Position numbers and translations under genes: made by a program. This document shows, piece by piece, positions 54,821 through 64,000 of a stretch of 64,000 nucleotides of DNA (position 1 is its first letter; each line of letters begins with the position of its first letter). The DNA is from Hormiphora californensis (Eukaryota > Ctenophora > Tentaculata > Cydippida > Pleurobrachiidae), in the NCBI GenBank assembly GCA_020137815.1, contig CM035351.1, positions 1,723,966 to 1,787,965 of the forward strand, given 5' to 3'. The notes beneath the pieces are model-generated. The model saw only the letters and a program-made list of their open reading frames with translations. It ran no database searches and was not told the origin of the DNA.

Positions 54821-55974
54821 AGATTCAGAGAGGGATACAACCGGGGAGAGAGGGACAGTTTTTGGGAGTGACGGGGGTGCTATGTTTTATTGAAACCACA
54901 TATTGAGTGTTTGACACGCGTGTTTACTGTATCATTCTGTTCAAATTCTTCAACAATCCATTAGATATTGTGTTCATTTTCGTTTCAAGGATTCTTTGGT
55001 CAGGAGGTTTCAGTTTCACGAAATGTGGCGACCTTTTCGCCCTTCTTAATTGGGTCACCGACGTCATGTCAAGCATGGGGGCCGTTGGGGGAGGGGGGCT
55101 CAAGCATGCCTTGCCTTCACTCGCTATTTTAATTTTGTAACCGACCGATACTGCCAAACAATCGTTAAGAGAAATGAAACACTTTTTTTCTTTAATTTGA
55201 ACATTAAAATAGCACAAGTTAGGCTACAGCTAGCTCCCATTTTCTCAATTATTGTGAAACTAAAAACCTCTGGAGCTTGGCAAACGATTAGGTATTTTCC
55301 TAACAAAATAACGTCAAAACGTGGATTGTAATCTTACACTAAAAAACTATAATCGTCTCCCAAAAATTATCACTCGGAGAAAAATAACAGTCTGTTATCA
55401 TGCTTTGTATCGCTACAATTGCTGGGAATGACGCTAAGGCAATATAATACATGTATATCCGAACTGTCTGAATAAATAAATTAATCCGGATTAATATCAG
55501 CAGATTGACAGCCAAATTAAAATTGGTCTGCTACTATGAGTGTAGAACATATTCTCAATTTTATGAAAAAAATTAACCAATACTGTCTCAATGCCAACTC
55601 AAAAAATCTCTTTCACGGGTGAGGGTCAGTATGAAAAACGTTTACACAATGCACTGAACAATATGTGAATGGTGGAACGCTTTGTCAACCAGAAATCAAT
55701 TCTTCACACACAGTACACACAGTTGATCTAAAAACTTAGTGTTGTGCTAAAGCGTCATTCCCAGCAAAAATGCGAATTCGAATTGAAACACCGTCTCAAT
55801 CGTGTAATTGATACACATCCCACATCCTTATCATTAGTCCATCACCAACTGATTGTCTTGCACCGCTTCTTCCTTGCCCTCCCACCTGCTGTATAGTTAC
55901 ACAGGGTAGTGATACATTGGGAAATGGAATCATCAATCATCGGTAGCAACCCGCTAGTATCCATTGGACCGTGT
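54821..55974. other. Spacer between convergent SEC61B and WEE1, with MITE candidate
   Basis: AATAAA motifs at 55471-55480 could end the SEC61B transcript. Perfect 17 bp inverted ends (TTGCTGGGAATGACGCT) at 55419-55435 and 55751-55767 outline a 349 bp MITE-like unit without an obvious target duplication. No exon recognised. Confidence 0.5.
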
Positions 55975-58900
55975 TCATGCAATAGACATACTGCGGTTCA
56001 ACTGTTTTCCAACCAGTCTACTGCTTCCACCCCCACCAAGGGCCTTGGTCAGTGGAGAGTCCTTTGCTTTCTCTAACTCCCTGCGAGATTGTGTTAATTA
56101 GGATTCGGGCAGTTGCATTCTGGCAGTGAAATTGAAGCTGATCAAAAGTTGAAAAAGCACGCCAGATTCTAACCTGAGTAGTCGAAGGTTCTCTATCTTT
56201 TCCTCGTGTAGCTTCTTTGTCAGCTCAAATATCTTCTCCTCCTCCTGGCTGATCAAGAAAGGATTCTTCAGGATTGTAGCAGGGCTGGGTCTATCCTTTA
56301 CATCGGGTCGGATCATCCTCAGCAACATTCCATGTAACTTGTCTGACATGTTATCTGACTGCTCCAACTTCCCTTCCCGTATAGCATGCCACTCTGAACC
56401 GTGTTTTGGAAGCTTCTTCAAGGTGCCCTGGGTAGGAAGTGGGTCAAAAACAGCTGCACATGCAGGAGTAGCCAGCGGCAAAACAAAACCACTACCATGT
56501 GGGTCTGTTGAAAGCCGCTCGCGCGCGGCTGACACCACTTGGCTTTGTATAGAAAAAGCGCGCAGGCCGAGGGTGAGAGGGCGGCATATTTGAATCGCTC
56601 ACTGGGACACTCAATATCTCTCGTAACAAGATTACAACACGCCAGAAGATGATGGCCTGACTTCACTCACCGTTTCATAGACTGTGAGGGCCAGAGAAAA
56701 CACATCTGCTTTCGTGAGATCAGAAAAGTTCTGAAAGGAGAGAGGAGTTAGTTAATTCTAGTATAAACTCTAAACTCTAAACACACAAGCCTATCAACAG
56801 GTGCACATGTTAGGATAAATCCTAAAAATAGAATTCTCACCTCTTGCATTATTTCTAGAGGCAGGTATCGCACGTCCCCCTCCTCCACGACAGGGTCCGA
56901 TACTGTAGTCACCAGACCCAGATCACCAATCTTATAACACGTTCCTGTTCTATTCTCATCATCCGCAACCTGGGTGGGGATCGTTATCATGATACCATGA
57001 TGACGTCATAATGACGTAACTTATATCGGGCAGTTAAATTCGGCATAATAATGCGAGGTTAACTGTCTTGATCACTAAAACAATGGGTATTTATGCCACT
57101 ATAAACTGTCAACTGTAATTATAACTACCTCTCTATGTGAGATGAAGATGTTTCCAGGTTTTATATCGAGATGTGCCAGACCCATGGAGTGCATGTACCG
57201 TAATCCCTGCAGAGAGGAATGTTATTGAAACTCTAACACCCATTCTTTGAATTCCATGATCTCTAAAAACAGTGTAGCTGAATGTTTCTAGAACATAATT
57301 TGATACCCTACACCAATCCCACCCCATGACAGATCATAAAGAGCTGCAGAAAGTTCTGCACAGCCACCCTCTCCCCACGCGTGGAAGTGGAACTGTCACC
57401 TCCCTTCCCTGTTTATATACAGGGTGTCCCATACATTTGTAACACACATACCTTGGAGACCTGAACCAGTATCTGTATGAGATCTCTCTCCAGTGGTATC
57501 TCATTATTGATTCTCAGATTCACTATTCTATCTAGGAGACTTCCCCCGTTGCAGTATTCGTTCTGTATTATCATGTGCTTGTCCTCCGCCCAGGCACTGT
57601 AATATTGTAGGATATGTTGGTGTTTTCCAAGTAGGGCATGAGCCGTCACCTCCCTCATCGCTGTAGTCCTAGGGATGGAGAGGATAATGTTATAGTTGTA
57701 GTCTAGGGAGATAGGGAGGGGTCATTTAGTATAGTAGTCATAGAGAGGGGCAGCTGGGAGATTATATCAGTAGTCCTGTAGATATGGTGTAGCTATACGT
57801 AGTAGTAGTGGGAGAGGAAGTTGTTTAGTTGTCTTGTGAGTGTTGATGTCCATTGGCCACCAAAGTGCAGTACTGATAGTTTCTAAAGGGAATTAAGAAA
57901 CAGATGCTTACTCTTTATTCGACCCAGCCAGGGGTTTTATCAATCGCTTCAGTGCATAAAAGCACCGATCCACTTTATTCTGACACTTATACACCTCTCC
58001 AAATTCTCCCTTTCCAATGAGTCTGTGTTCTACAAACTCGTTCCGGTACCGAGACTGGTTCAGATCAAATCCCCCGTGGCAGGAGTCCCTGTGGTGTCGT
58101 GAGTAGTTCGCAGGAACGGGGCGACGTAATTTGCTGAACAACGCTACACGAACATCGTTTAGTTCTCTGGGGAAAGGGAGGGAGGGGTTAGGAACACGTT
58201 TTGTTAACAGTTAGCGCCCACGTTTTGTTAAACATACATAGTAGATCGTCAAGAATTTATTGCTAATTGGCAACTAAAGAAGTTCAAGTGGATATCCAAT
58301 CAATAATTGTGAGTTTATCACCACTTACTCTTCATTCTCGTTGCACATTTTTCTTCTTTTCTTTTCTGATAAACTGCTTGATCTCACGTCTGCTGGTGTA
58401 CTTGCCTGTGCAGAGGGCTAAGGTAGTTATAGCTTCATGTTCGGTGTGAGTGAAGATGTGATGGAAAGCGGATTGGTACCGGAATGAGAATTTTTCTTTC
58501 CAGTGTTTTTTGAAAAAATTAATTTGAAACTAAACTAAAGCTGGATCTATGAGACGTCAAAAACATGACGATACATGTCTGGAAGAAGCATGTAACTTAC
58601 CACGAAAGGGGCAGCAAGGGGAGAAACAGGAGATGAAGTTCCACTAGAGGATCGCTTTAGAGTACTAATCCTACTGGACCGTCGAACACTACACTGGGAG
58701 CGACTACCAGTTAGTACCGAGGGAGACCTGGGGGAGGGGTGTAATTAGTTGCTGTCATTCACTCTCTGACATTCTCAACAATAGTACATGATATCCCTAT
58801 TATATTCCCTCTCTTTGTACTATTCGGAAGCCACACGGGACTGAATTTGTGAACACTTTCTCTCTATAAAGCACAGATCCAGGAGGACTGAGTTAGTATA

Positions 58901-59451
58901 ACAGCTGGTGCCCCTTGAAGCCTCACATTTCAGCCAGTGCAATATGTGCACCACCCCACACCACTTACAGTTCACTCTGAGAAGATCGTCTAAGAAGGGT
59001 GGCGGGTGTAGATGGAGTGGCCAATAGTTGTAGGGAAGCCCGGGAGACAGATCCCCGCAGGAACCTCTTGGAGCTTGGCGGGGTTCTTGGGGAGCCATCA
59101 TCAAACGTTAAACTCAACCGTTCATCGCTGGTTTTACCTGACAGGTTATGGGGTTATAATTACCTGGTGCAGAAAGAGTTAAATCGGGGTGACACTAAAT
59201 TACAATGCTAACAAATGTTACAAACATTAGCGCGATCGGCCTGTTATATAGTTACAAACATTAGCAGGGGGACATGTTAATTGTTAAATAACATGCCCCC
59301 CCCCCCCCATTAGTATGGTCATTGACATTATATATTAACCTGGAGTGGCGAGTTCAGCTGACCAGTTGAGCTCATCGCACATTTCATCAGAGTTGTTTGA
59401 AGAGTAAGAGGAGTTCATATCAAAAGAGTTAAAAAGAGAGACAAGAGACAT
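55975..59451 (-). CDS. WEE1: WEE1 mitotic inhibitor kinase
   Basis: Eleven exons: 59451-59340, 59137-58969, 58727-58601, 58405-58329, 58166-57912, 57668-57452, 57206-57129, 56969-56841, 56730-56671, 56427-56174 and 56080-55975. All phases agree, giving 527 residues. A Ser-rich N-terminus with Ser/Thr-Pro sites ([11 protein letters not shown]) precedes the kinase domain. That domain has [11 protein letters not shown] (Gly loop), FYALKR (catalytic Lys), [26 protein letters not shown] (catalytic Asp) and DLG in place of DFG, as in Wee kinases. The C-terminus [14 protein letters not shown] matches the conserved Wee1 tail. WEE1 phosphorylates the inhibitory tyrosine of CDK1 in the nucleus and delays mitosis. 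An acceptor (TCAAGTAG) lies 8 bases before the ATG. Confidence 0.95.
59259..59315. mobile_element. 41 bp mini-hairpin with near 8 bp duplication
   Basis: GGGGGACATGTTA, a short loop, then AATAACATG and 13 C (59267-59307), flanked by CATTAGCA and CATTAGTA. The poly-G start, poly-C end and 8 bp duplication resemble a minimal relative of the foldback elements at 14307 and 16284. It lies in WEE1 intron 1. Confidence 0.4.
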
Positions 59452-60110
59452 CACTGTCTACTTGAGATGAGCCATTACACTAGAAGGGAGAAGTTGTCAA
59501 TCAATAATCTGATAGATTGAATGTTGAATAATAAAAACATGAGAGGAAGTTCAAGGATTACATTGATGAAGAACTTTCCTTTGTTATCGTTGGAAAGCAA
59601 TTAATTATACCTAATGTAAATTTCCCTATTTAGGTAATCGATTCTTAAAATATTCCACAGCTAGGAATAAGGAAGTAGCCAAGCGAATTGGCGACTGGCC
59701 GGTGGCCCACGCGATCGTGATAGCCGATCGGTGAAGGTCTTAAAAAGAACCAGGAGTGTCCATGTAAATTGACATTTCTAATAATTAAAACGTTCTGCAG
59801 AGAGAGAGTGTGATTTAGAAAATATTCAAGATATTATCGATAGACCACCGAAATAAGCGTCCCTATGAATTATGAAAGTTCATCCTTGCCCCCGCGTGAT
59901 CTACATTGACTTAACAACGCGTAGAACGACTTGAAACATGCAAAGGTACACTAAGCTATGATTGGCCAATGTAAATTACTAGGGGTGTGTAAAGGTGTGA
60001 TAGACCACCAGTCTCCGGATACAGCCGTCAAAACAATAATTCAAGTCTGGAGTGGGCCCGCGCCCGTGGGACTGCTTCATGCTTGTGCGGGGGATGCTCG
60101 ATTGGACTGA
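59452..60110. other. Spacer upstream of WEE1
   Basis: No exon recognised; probable promoter region of WEE1. Confidence 0.4.
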
Positions 60111-60116
60111 CACCAT

Positions 60117-60500
60117 TACAAGATTACAAGATTACAAGATTACAAATAAGTTTTAGTATACATAACAAATGAATACAACGCACTCAGCAGAGCTTCCGCG
60201 TGATAAAATGATATTCCCTATATGAGTGAACTACTTCCCCTCAGTGAGCAGGGCAACAAGGGAGTTATCTCTAGGGCTCGAGTATCCTCTGACAGGTGGA
60301 AAGTCTGGTATGGTAGCAAGGAAGTCTCCAAGTGTGACTTTTAGGTTCTCGATTGATGTTGCCAGCCGTACTTCCTCGGGCATCCTGTTAAAGAGTTGAA
60401 CCGCTCTAACTCCGAATGATGCATCCCGTAGCGTCTGGACTGATTTATATGTTGATATATCAAGTTTGCAGAGAATAAGGATCGGTTGATTGTTTATCAA
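60117..60500 (-). pseudogene. LINE 3' end (CR1/jockey-type) with octamer tail
   Basis: A minus-strand frame (60500-60231) encodes SFGVRAVQLFNRMPEEVR, the pattern seen at the C-terminus of CR1/jockey-type reverse transcriptases. About 85 bases beyond its stop lie four copies of CTTGTAAT (60117-60150, read on the minus strand), like the short tandem repeats that end CR1-type elements instead of poly-A. 5' part missing. Confidence 0.65.
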
Positions 60501-60783
60501 GTTTATTACAAAGTTACAAAGGGACCCCTAACAGTTAACACGCAGGAAAATCGTGGAAACGACGATCAAAGCGAATTTTTCAAGTTTGTTTCGAAAATCT
60601 TGAAATTTTTGGGTTGAAATTTTTTGTCAAATTTTTAATTTTGTGTCGCGCGCGTGACTAAATGCCGCGTAACAAGAGGGATCCCTAAAAAAGTTCAGTA
60701 TTTTTTTTTGTGAAAGCCGGGGTTGCCGGTCCAATTAAAACGGAATAAAAATCAAGGTAATCAGTACATATAAGATTAATAAA

Positions 60784-61926
60784 TTAGATTAGATTAATGT
60801 CATTGGTTAAACTACAAAACCGAGTCCATTTATTCCCCCTGAACCCCCTGATGGAAATGAGTACAGTTTTTAGGAGTGAGAAAGAAAGTCGTAGTCTGAT
60901 ATAGCGCACGCTATCATTATAGGTATGCCCGGTTTTGTCGGCGAGACGGTTCGCAAGCTTCTTGTAAAATACCTCGGCTCTTGGACCCATGACCCCAGTT
61001 GTTGAGAAAACCAGTGGAGTGAAAGTTGCTTTCTCCACCTCAACTACTCGTGCATCATAATGAAGTACTTTTTCTCGCTCATGCCGCTTGATGGTGTTTT
61101 TGAGTGGCTGAGAAATGTTAGTAGGTGCCAGGCTATTGAAGACTCGGATGTCAGTGAATACCATATCGAGGTCACTCCACACATTCCGGGCAGAAACATC
61201 CAAACGGGCACTGTTAACAGTGATAGCAGATTTGAATTGGAATGTTTCACCAGTTATGGGTAGGAGCTGCGGCTCAATACGGACGTCTTTGCAGCCGGCC
61301 TCCACGAGGATGTTAGCTGTGAGGTCTCGGATGTTATTATGCCGTAAATACACGTAACCTCCCACGGCACATGAAAGGCAGTGTTCGAGAGTGTTCGATT
61401 TTCCACACGCACAAACAGATGGTATGCCCTCAAAGGGTAAGTTGTAGCGTAGTAGCAGGGCATCTCTGAATTGCTGTTTATTCAGGACAAATCCGTGTTC
61501 CACCAAGGGCAGAGCAGTTAACCAGCTAGAGGCCCCTCTAGACGAGATCTCCTCGAATAATCGCTGGTCAAAGGTTGAAAGTAGTGCCCGGGTTTGTTCT
61601 TTTTCGGCATTCTGTGTAGATCGTTTTACTTTCAGGACTGCAGCCTTAGCTCCTTTCGCTTCCCACAGGAGGAGTTCCGAACGTTCTTCACTGATTAGGA
61701 GTTTTTGTTCCAGAATGAGATTTTTAAGAGGCTGGGTCGCCTGAGAAGAGTTTATGAACTCAGCAGCCGCCTGTTCTGTAGGAATCAAAATTCCGAGCCC
61801 ACCATCACGTGCAGGGAGAGAGAAGAGAGCTCTGATGTTGGGAGGGGTGTTTGGACCTATCAGGGCTGAGGGCAGGGATAAAAGAATCCTTGATACAGGT
61901 CTCCAAGGGCGTAAAGAGTTCTGCAA
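60784..61926 (-). pseudogene. LINE reverse transcriptase, C-terminal 380 residues
   Basis: A continuous frame covers the region after the polymerase core of a non-LTR retrotransposon, of a type common in cnidarian and sponge genomes. It shows LPARDGGLGI, SWLTALPLVEHGFVLNKQQF, RYNLPFEGIP, a CxCGKSNTLEHCLSC zinc-like cluster, YVYLRHNNIRDLTANIL, RLDVSARNVW, FTPLVFSTTGVMG and RLRLSFSLLKTVLISIRG. Endonuclease and RT catalytic domains are absent, so it is a 5'-truncated, inactive copy. Because the frame is intact, insertion is fairly recent. It ends at the stop near 60784. Confidence 0.85.
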
Positions 61927-62182
61927 TCCCTGCAGTTGTTCTCATTAGAAATAACCACTTTTTAGATAAACCAAAAAAGTTCAGTATTTACACAGAGTTT
62001 ACACAGTCTTTACTGGGCGCGATTATAATCTGGGTGCCTTGCAGCGAGTTTACAGGTGCGCGCTGCCAAAAAAGTACACCTAAAACCACTTAGACCGACT
62101 TTTTTCAAACGGCTATAGCCGCGTAACCACATGGCCGATTTGAGTAAACTAAACGGTATCTGATAGAGAATCGATAGCCCTA

Positions 62183-62240
62183 ACCAATAACCCCAAACCA
62201 AACCCTAACCCGACCCTAACAACAGCCCTAACCCGTCGCG
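62183..62240. repeat. Degenerate telomere-like CCCTAA repeats
   Basis: Five or so CCCTAAC or related units with interruptions, inside the MITE at 61973-62697. Not a telomere, since unique and repeat DNA continues on both sides. Confidence 0.6.
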
Positions 62241-62796
62241 CGCGCCAAAATCGATGAATTGTTAGCAATGAAAGGCACCCAGATTTTAACGTTTTCCGTC
62301 TTTACTCAGTCGTTAAAGTCCATTTTTATTCAACTGTTCACCCTCCAACTCGTGCGCGTGCGATATTTTAATTTACGCTGCGCGCGCTACACGTTAACAT
62401 GTGATAGACGCGCAAAACAATTCCGCGCACGACTTTGGGGGGTGAACAGTTGAAAAAAAATGGAGTATACACCCAGAGCGCCCGCGCCGCTCTGGGTGTA
62501 ACGACTGCGTCTTTCGCACTCGATTTGCAGCGTTTTCGGAAACTTTTTTCGCCGCAGCGCTCAATTTTGTCAATTGTGCAGCACACAATCCAATATTTTC
62601 TAGGAAAAAGCCACTGTGCGCAGCACGCGCCGCTCTGGGTGTAACGACTGAGTAAAGACTGTGTAAACTCTGTGTAAATACTGAACTTTTTTAGGGATCC
62701 CTAGTAATAAATTTAGCGCGTTCCATACTTTACTATATTCGCGACGCTTCCACGAAAGAAACATGCAATGCATATTTTTTAACAACTTTTCAAGAT

Positions 62797-63070
62797 GTAA
62801 AGTCGGATTTTTTGAAACTGTCACCCCCCTTTTCACGCGCGGCGTCGTATTTGCGCGTGACAGCCCCCACTTCCTCTCACTTTTCGGCAAAAAGCCGCAT
62901 ATCATCGGAAAAAGCATAATTTTGTGAGTCCGTAAAACTTTGGTTTGACGAAATTGGTCAAGAAACAAAGACGTGAGAGCCAAAACAAGTCTCTGACACG
63001 TTTCCGACGCGCAAATAAAAACTCGCGCGCCACCCAGGGGGGTGACAGTTTCAAAAAATCCGACTTTAAT
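62797..63070. mobile_element. 270 bp MITE with 31 bp inverted ends, TA target site
   Basis: AAGTCGGATTTTTTGAAACT and further bases to a C run (from 62800) recur inverted ending near 63067, preceded by the G run. TA flanks both ends, fitting Tc1/mariner-type insertion. GCGC-rich interior, no coding capacity. Confidence 0.75.
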
Positions 63071-64000
63071 TTTTTGTTTTGTTAAAAAGCTTTCCAAAAA
63101 AAAAGCTTTCCAAAAAAAAAAAGAAAAAAAAAAGAAAAAAAAGCTTTCCAAACTGTTGAAAAGCGCTGCCTTATCCCGCCAGCAACGTTTGCCAATCCAA
63201 ACTGTTTCTTTCGTTGATTCTTTTGATGATGCTAATCGCTAAATCGGTGTTTATGTTGGGGCCGGGGTGCTTTTCTTTCCAAACTTTCGAAATTTGCATG
63301 TGCTACTGAGCTGCAGTACCTGGGAAAATCGTCTGAAGAGAAACTTGTCAAGAGATTCCTATTTCCCAGATCGCCAACCGGTACTCAGAATTCGGATACC
63401 CAAAAGTCAAAACAAAACAAGAGGTGAGGCTCTGTGAGGAACTGACACCGGTGTAGTATCTAAAAAAAGAAGATTACAAGATTCAGCCTTCAGGCATCCC
63501 AGCGAAGGGGGATAATAGGTATTCAGAGGGGCCACAAAGTTTCAAAACCCCGTTACTACTAGAAAAACTAAATTTTGGAATAACCTCGGAACCTCCCAAG
63601 TGATGTGAATTCGGCAGAAGGCCTGACTGTGTTCAAAGTGCTCGGGGAATGGTTGAAGAGGATACTGAATCGTCCCCCGGTCCAAAACAAAACAGCAACT
63701 AAAGTTTGGGCTGGGCACAGTTCACGAATTTATCCAGGGAAGGGAAGGCTCTGTCTGTATGTTATTAAAATATTACAGTTAGCACTCACCATAGTACGGT
63801 GTAACTGTATACCAACTTATTTTGCTGCCCGCTCAGAGCCGACCATTCCATGCACATATTTCTTCATGTTTGTTTACAAATTAAGTTTTGATACTACAGC
63901 ATCATATCCCCCTCTATGGGTCCAGTGTCCACCTATGCATGGGTAAAATGCTGTGCGAGCTTTTCCTTACTCTGGATTGTACTGCCACGGTCAAATATTG
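63071..64000. other. No gene recognised
   Basis: A-rich tract at 63090-63145, a copy of the dispersed repeat also found near 49327 (63158-63195), then unremarkable sequence to the window end. The open frame at 63605-63946 has no splice context, motif or biased composition and I do not call it. Confidence 0.45.

Larger units (their letters stand above)
60677..62702. mobile_element. Region bounded by inverted AGGGATCCCTAAAAAAGTTC ends
   Basis: The same 27 bp end occurs at 60677-60703 (forward) and 62676-62702 (inverted). A third, longer copy starts at 61973 and pairs with 62656-62697 over 42 bp without mismatch. The inner 725 bp (61973-62697) is thus a MITE. A LINE fragment lies between the first and third ends, giving a nested insertion. 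Confidence 0.6.

Noticed and set aside
58163-58601. Apparent frameshift between WEE1 exons
   Set aside because: A 77-base exon at 58405-58329, missed at first, restores phase and reads in frame to the start of the next exon.
63605-63946. 113-codon plus-strand frame
   Set aside because: No recognisable domain, no acceptor/donor context and no composition bias.

Overview
This is nuclear DNA of an animal, most likely a sponge and plausibly a glass sponge (Hexactinellida). Genes have many short GT-AG introns, sit close together, and are often nested or interleaved on opposite strands. Recognisable metazoan genes include TIMP, a homeobox gene, C-type lectin domains and WEE1. The hexactinellid assignment is an inference from compactness, gene nesting, acceptor sites just upstream of start codons and possible +1 frameshifts. 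I reconstructed exons by hand and kept a model only where splice phases matched across the joined exons.

Layout. 1-2.1 kb: minisatellite and GA repeats. 2.1-2.6 kb (-): 5' end of a secreted sema-like gene. 4.5-6.4 kb (-): cytochrome P450. 7.1-7.4 kb: non-autonomous hAT-like element. 8.9-12.7 kb (+): 13-exon coiled-coil protein of about 700 residues. 13.5-26.2 kb (-): an 11-exon secreted protein with three C-type lectin domains. Two foldback transposons lie in its introns, and small membrane-protein exons are nested on the other strand inside its 6.9 kb intron. 27.5-32.3 kb: a TIMP-like gene (+) interleaved with an unknown gene (-); an element with long terminal inverted repeats sits in a TIMP intron. 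33.3-35.8 kb (+): TATA-driven homeobox gene.

36.5-44.6 kb (-): AAMP, DIMT1, MRPL27 and DDX55 head to tail, all linked to ribosome assembly or ribosome structure, followed upstream by a BTB-domain gene (45.2-46.9 kb). DDX55 carries a 1.34 kb near-perfect palindrome in an intron. DIMT1 and MRPL27 each need a +1 shift of reading frame. 47.1-49.2 kb: perfect-looking 1,005 bp tandem duplication carrying LINE 3' ends. 49.9-54.8 kb (+): PRUNE1, SSR4 (TRAP-delta), SSR1 (TRAP-alpha) and SEC61B head to tail; the last three are subunits of the ER protein translocon. 56.0-59.5 kb (-): WEE1 kinase. 60-63.1 kb: LINE remnants and MITEs.

Main idea. Nearly every housekeeping gene has a 3' splice acceptor 0-15 bases upstream of its ATG. 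With the two same-strand, functionally coherent clusters, this suggests spliced-leader trans-splicing of polycistronic transcripts: one translocon operon and one ribosome-biogenesis operon. The TATA-driven homeobox gene lacks such an acceptor. RNA data are needed to prove it.
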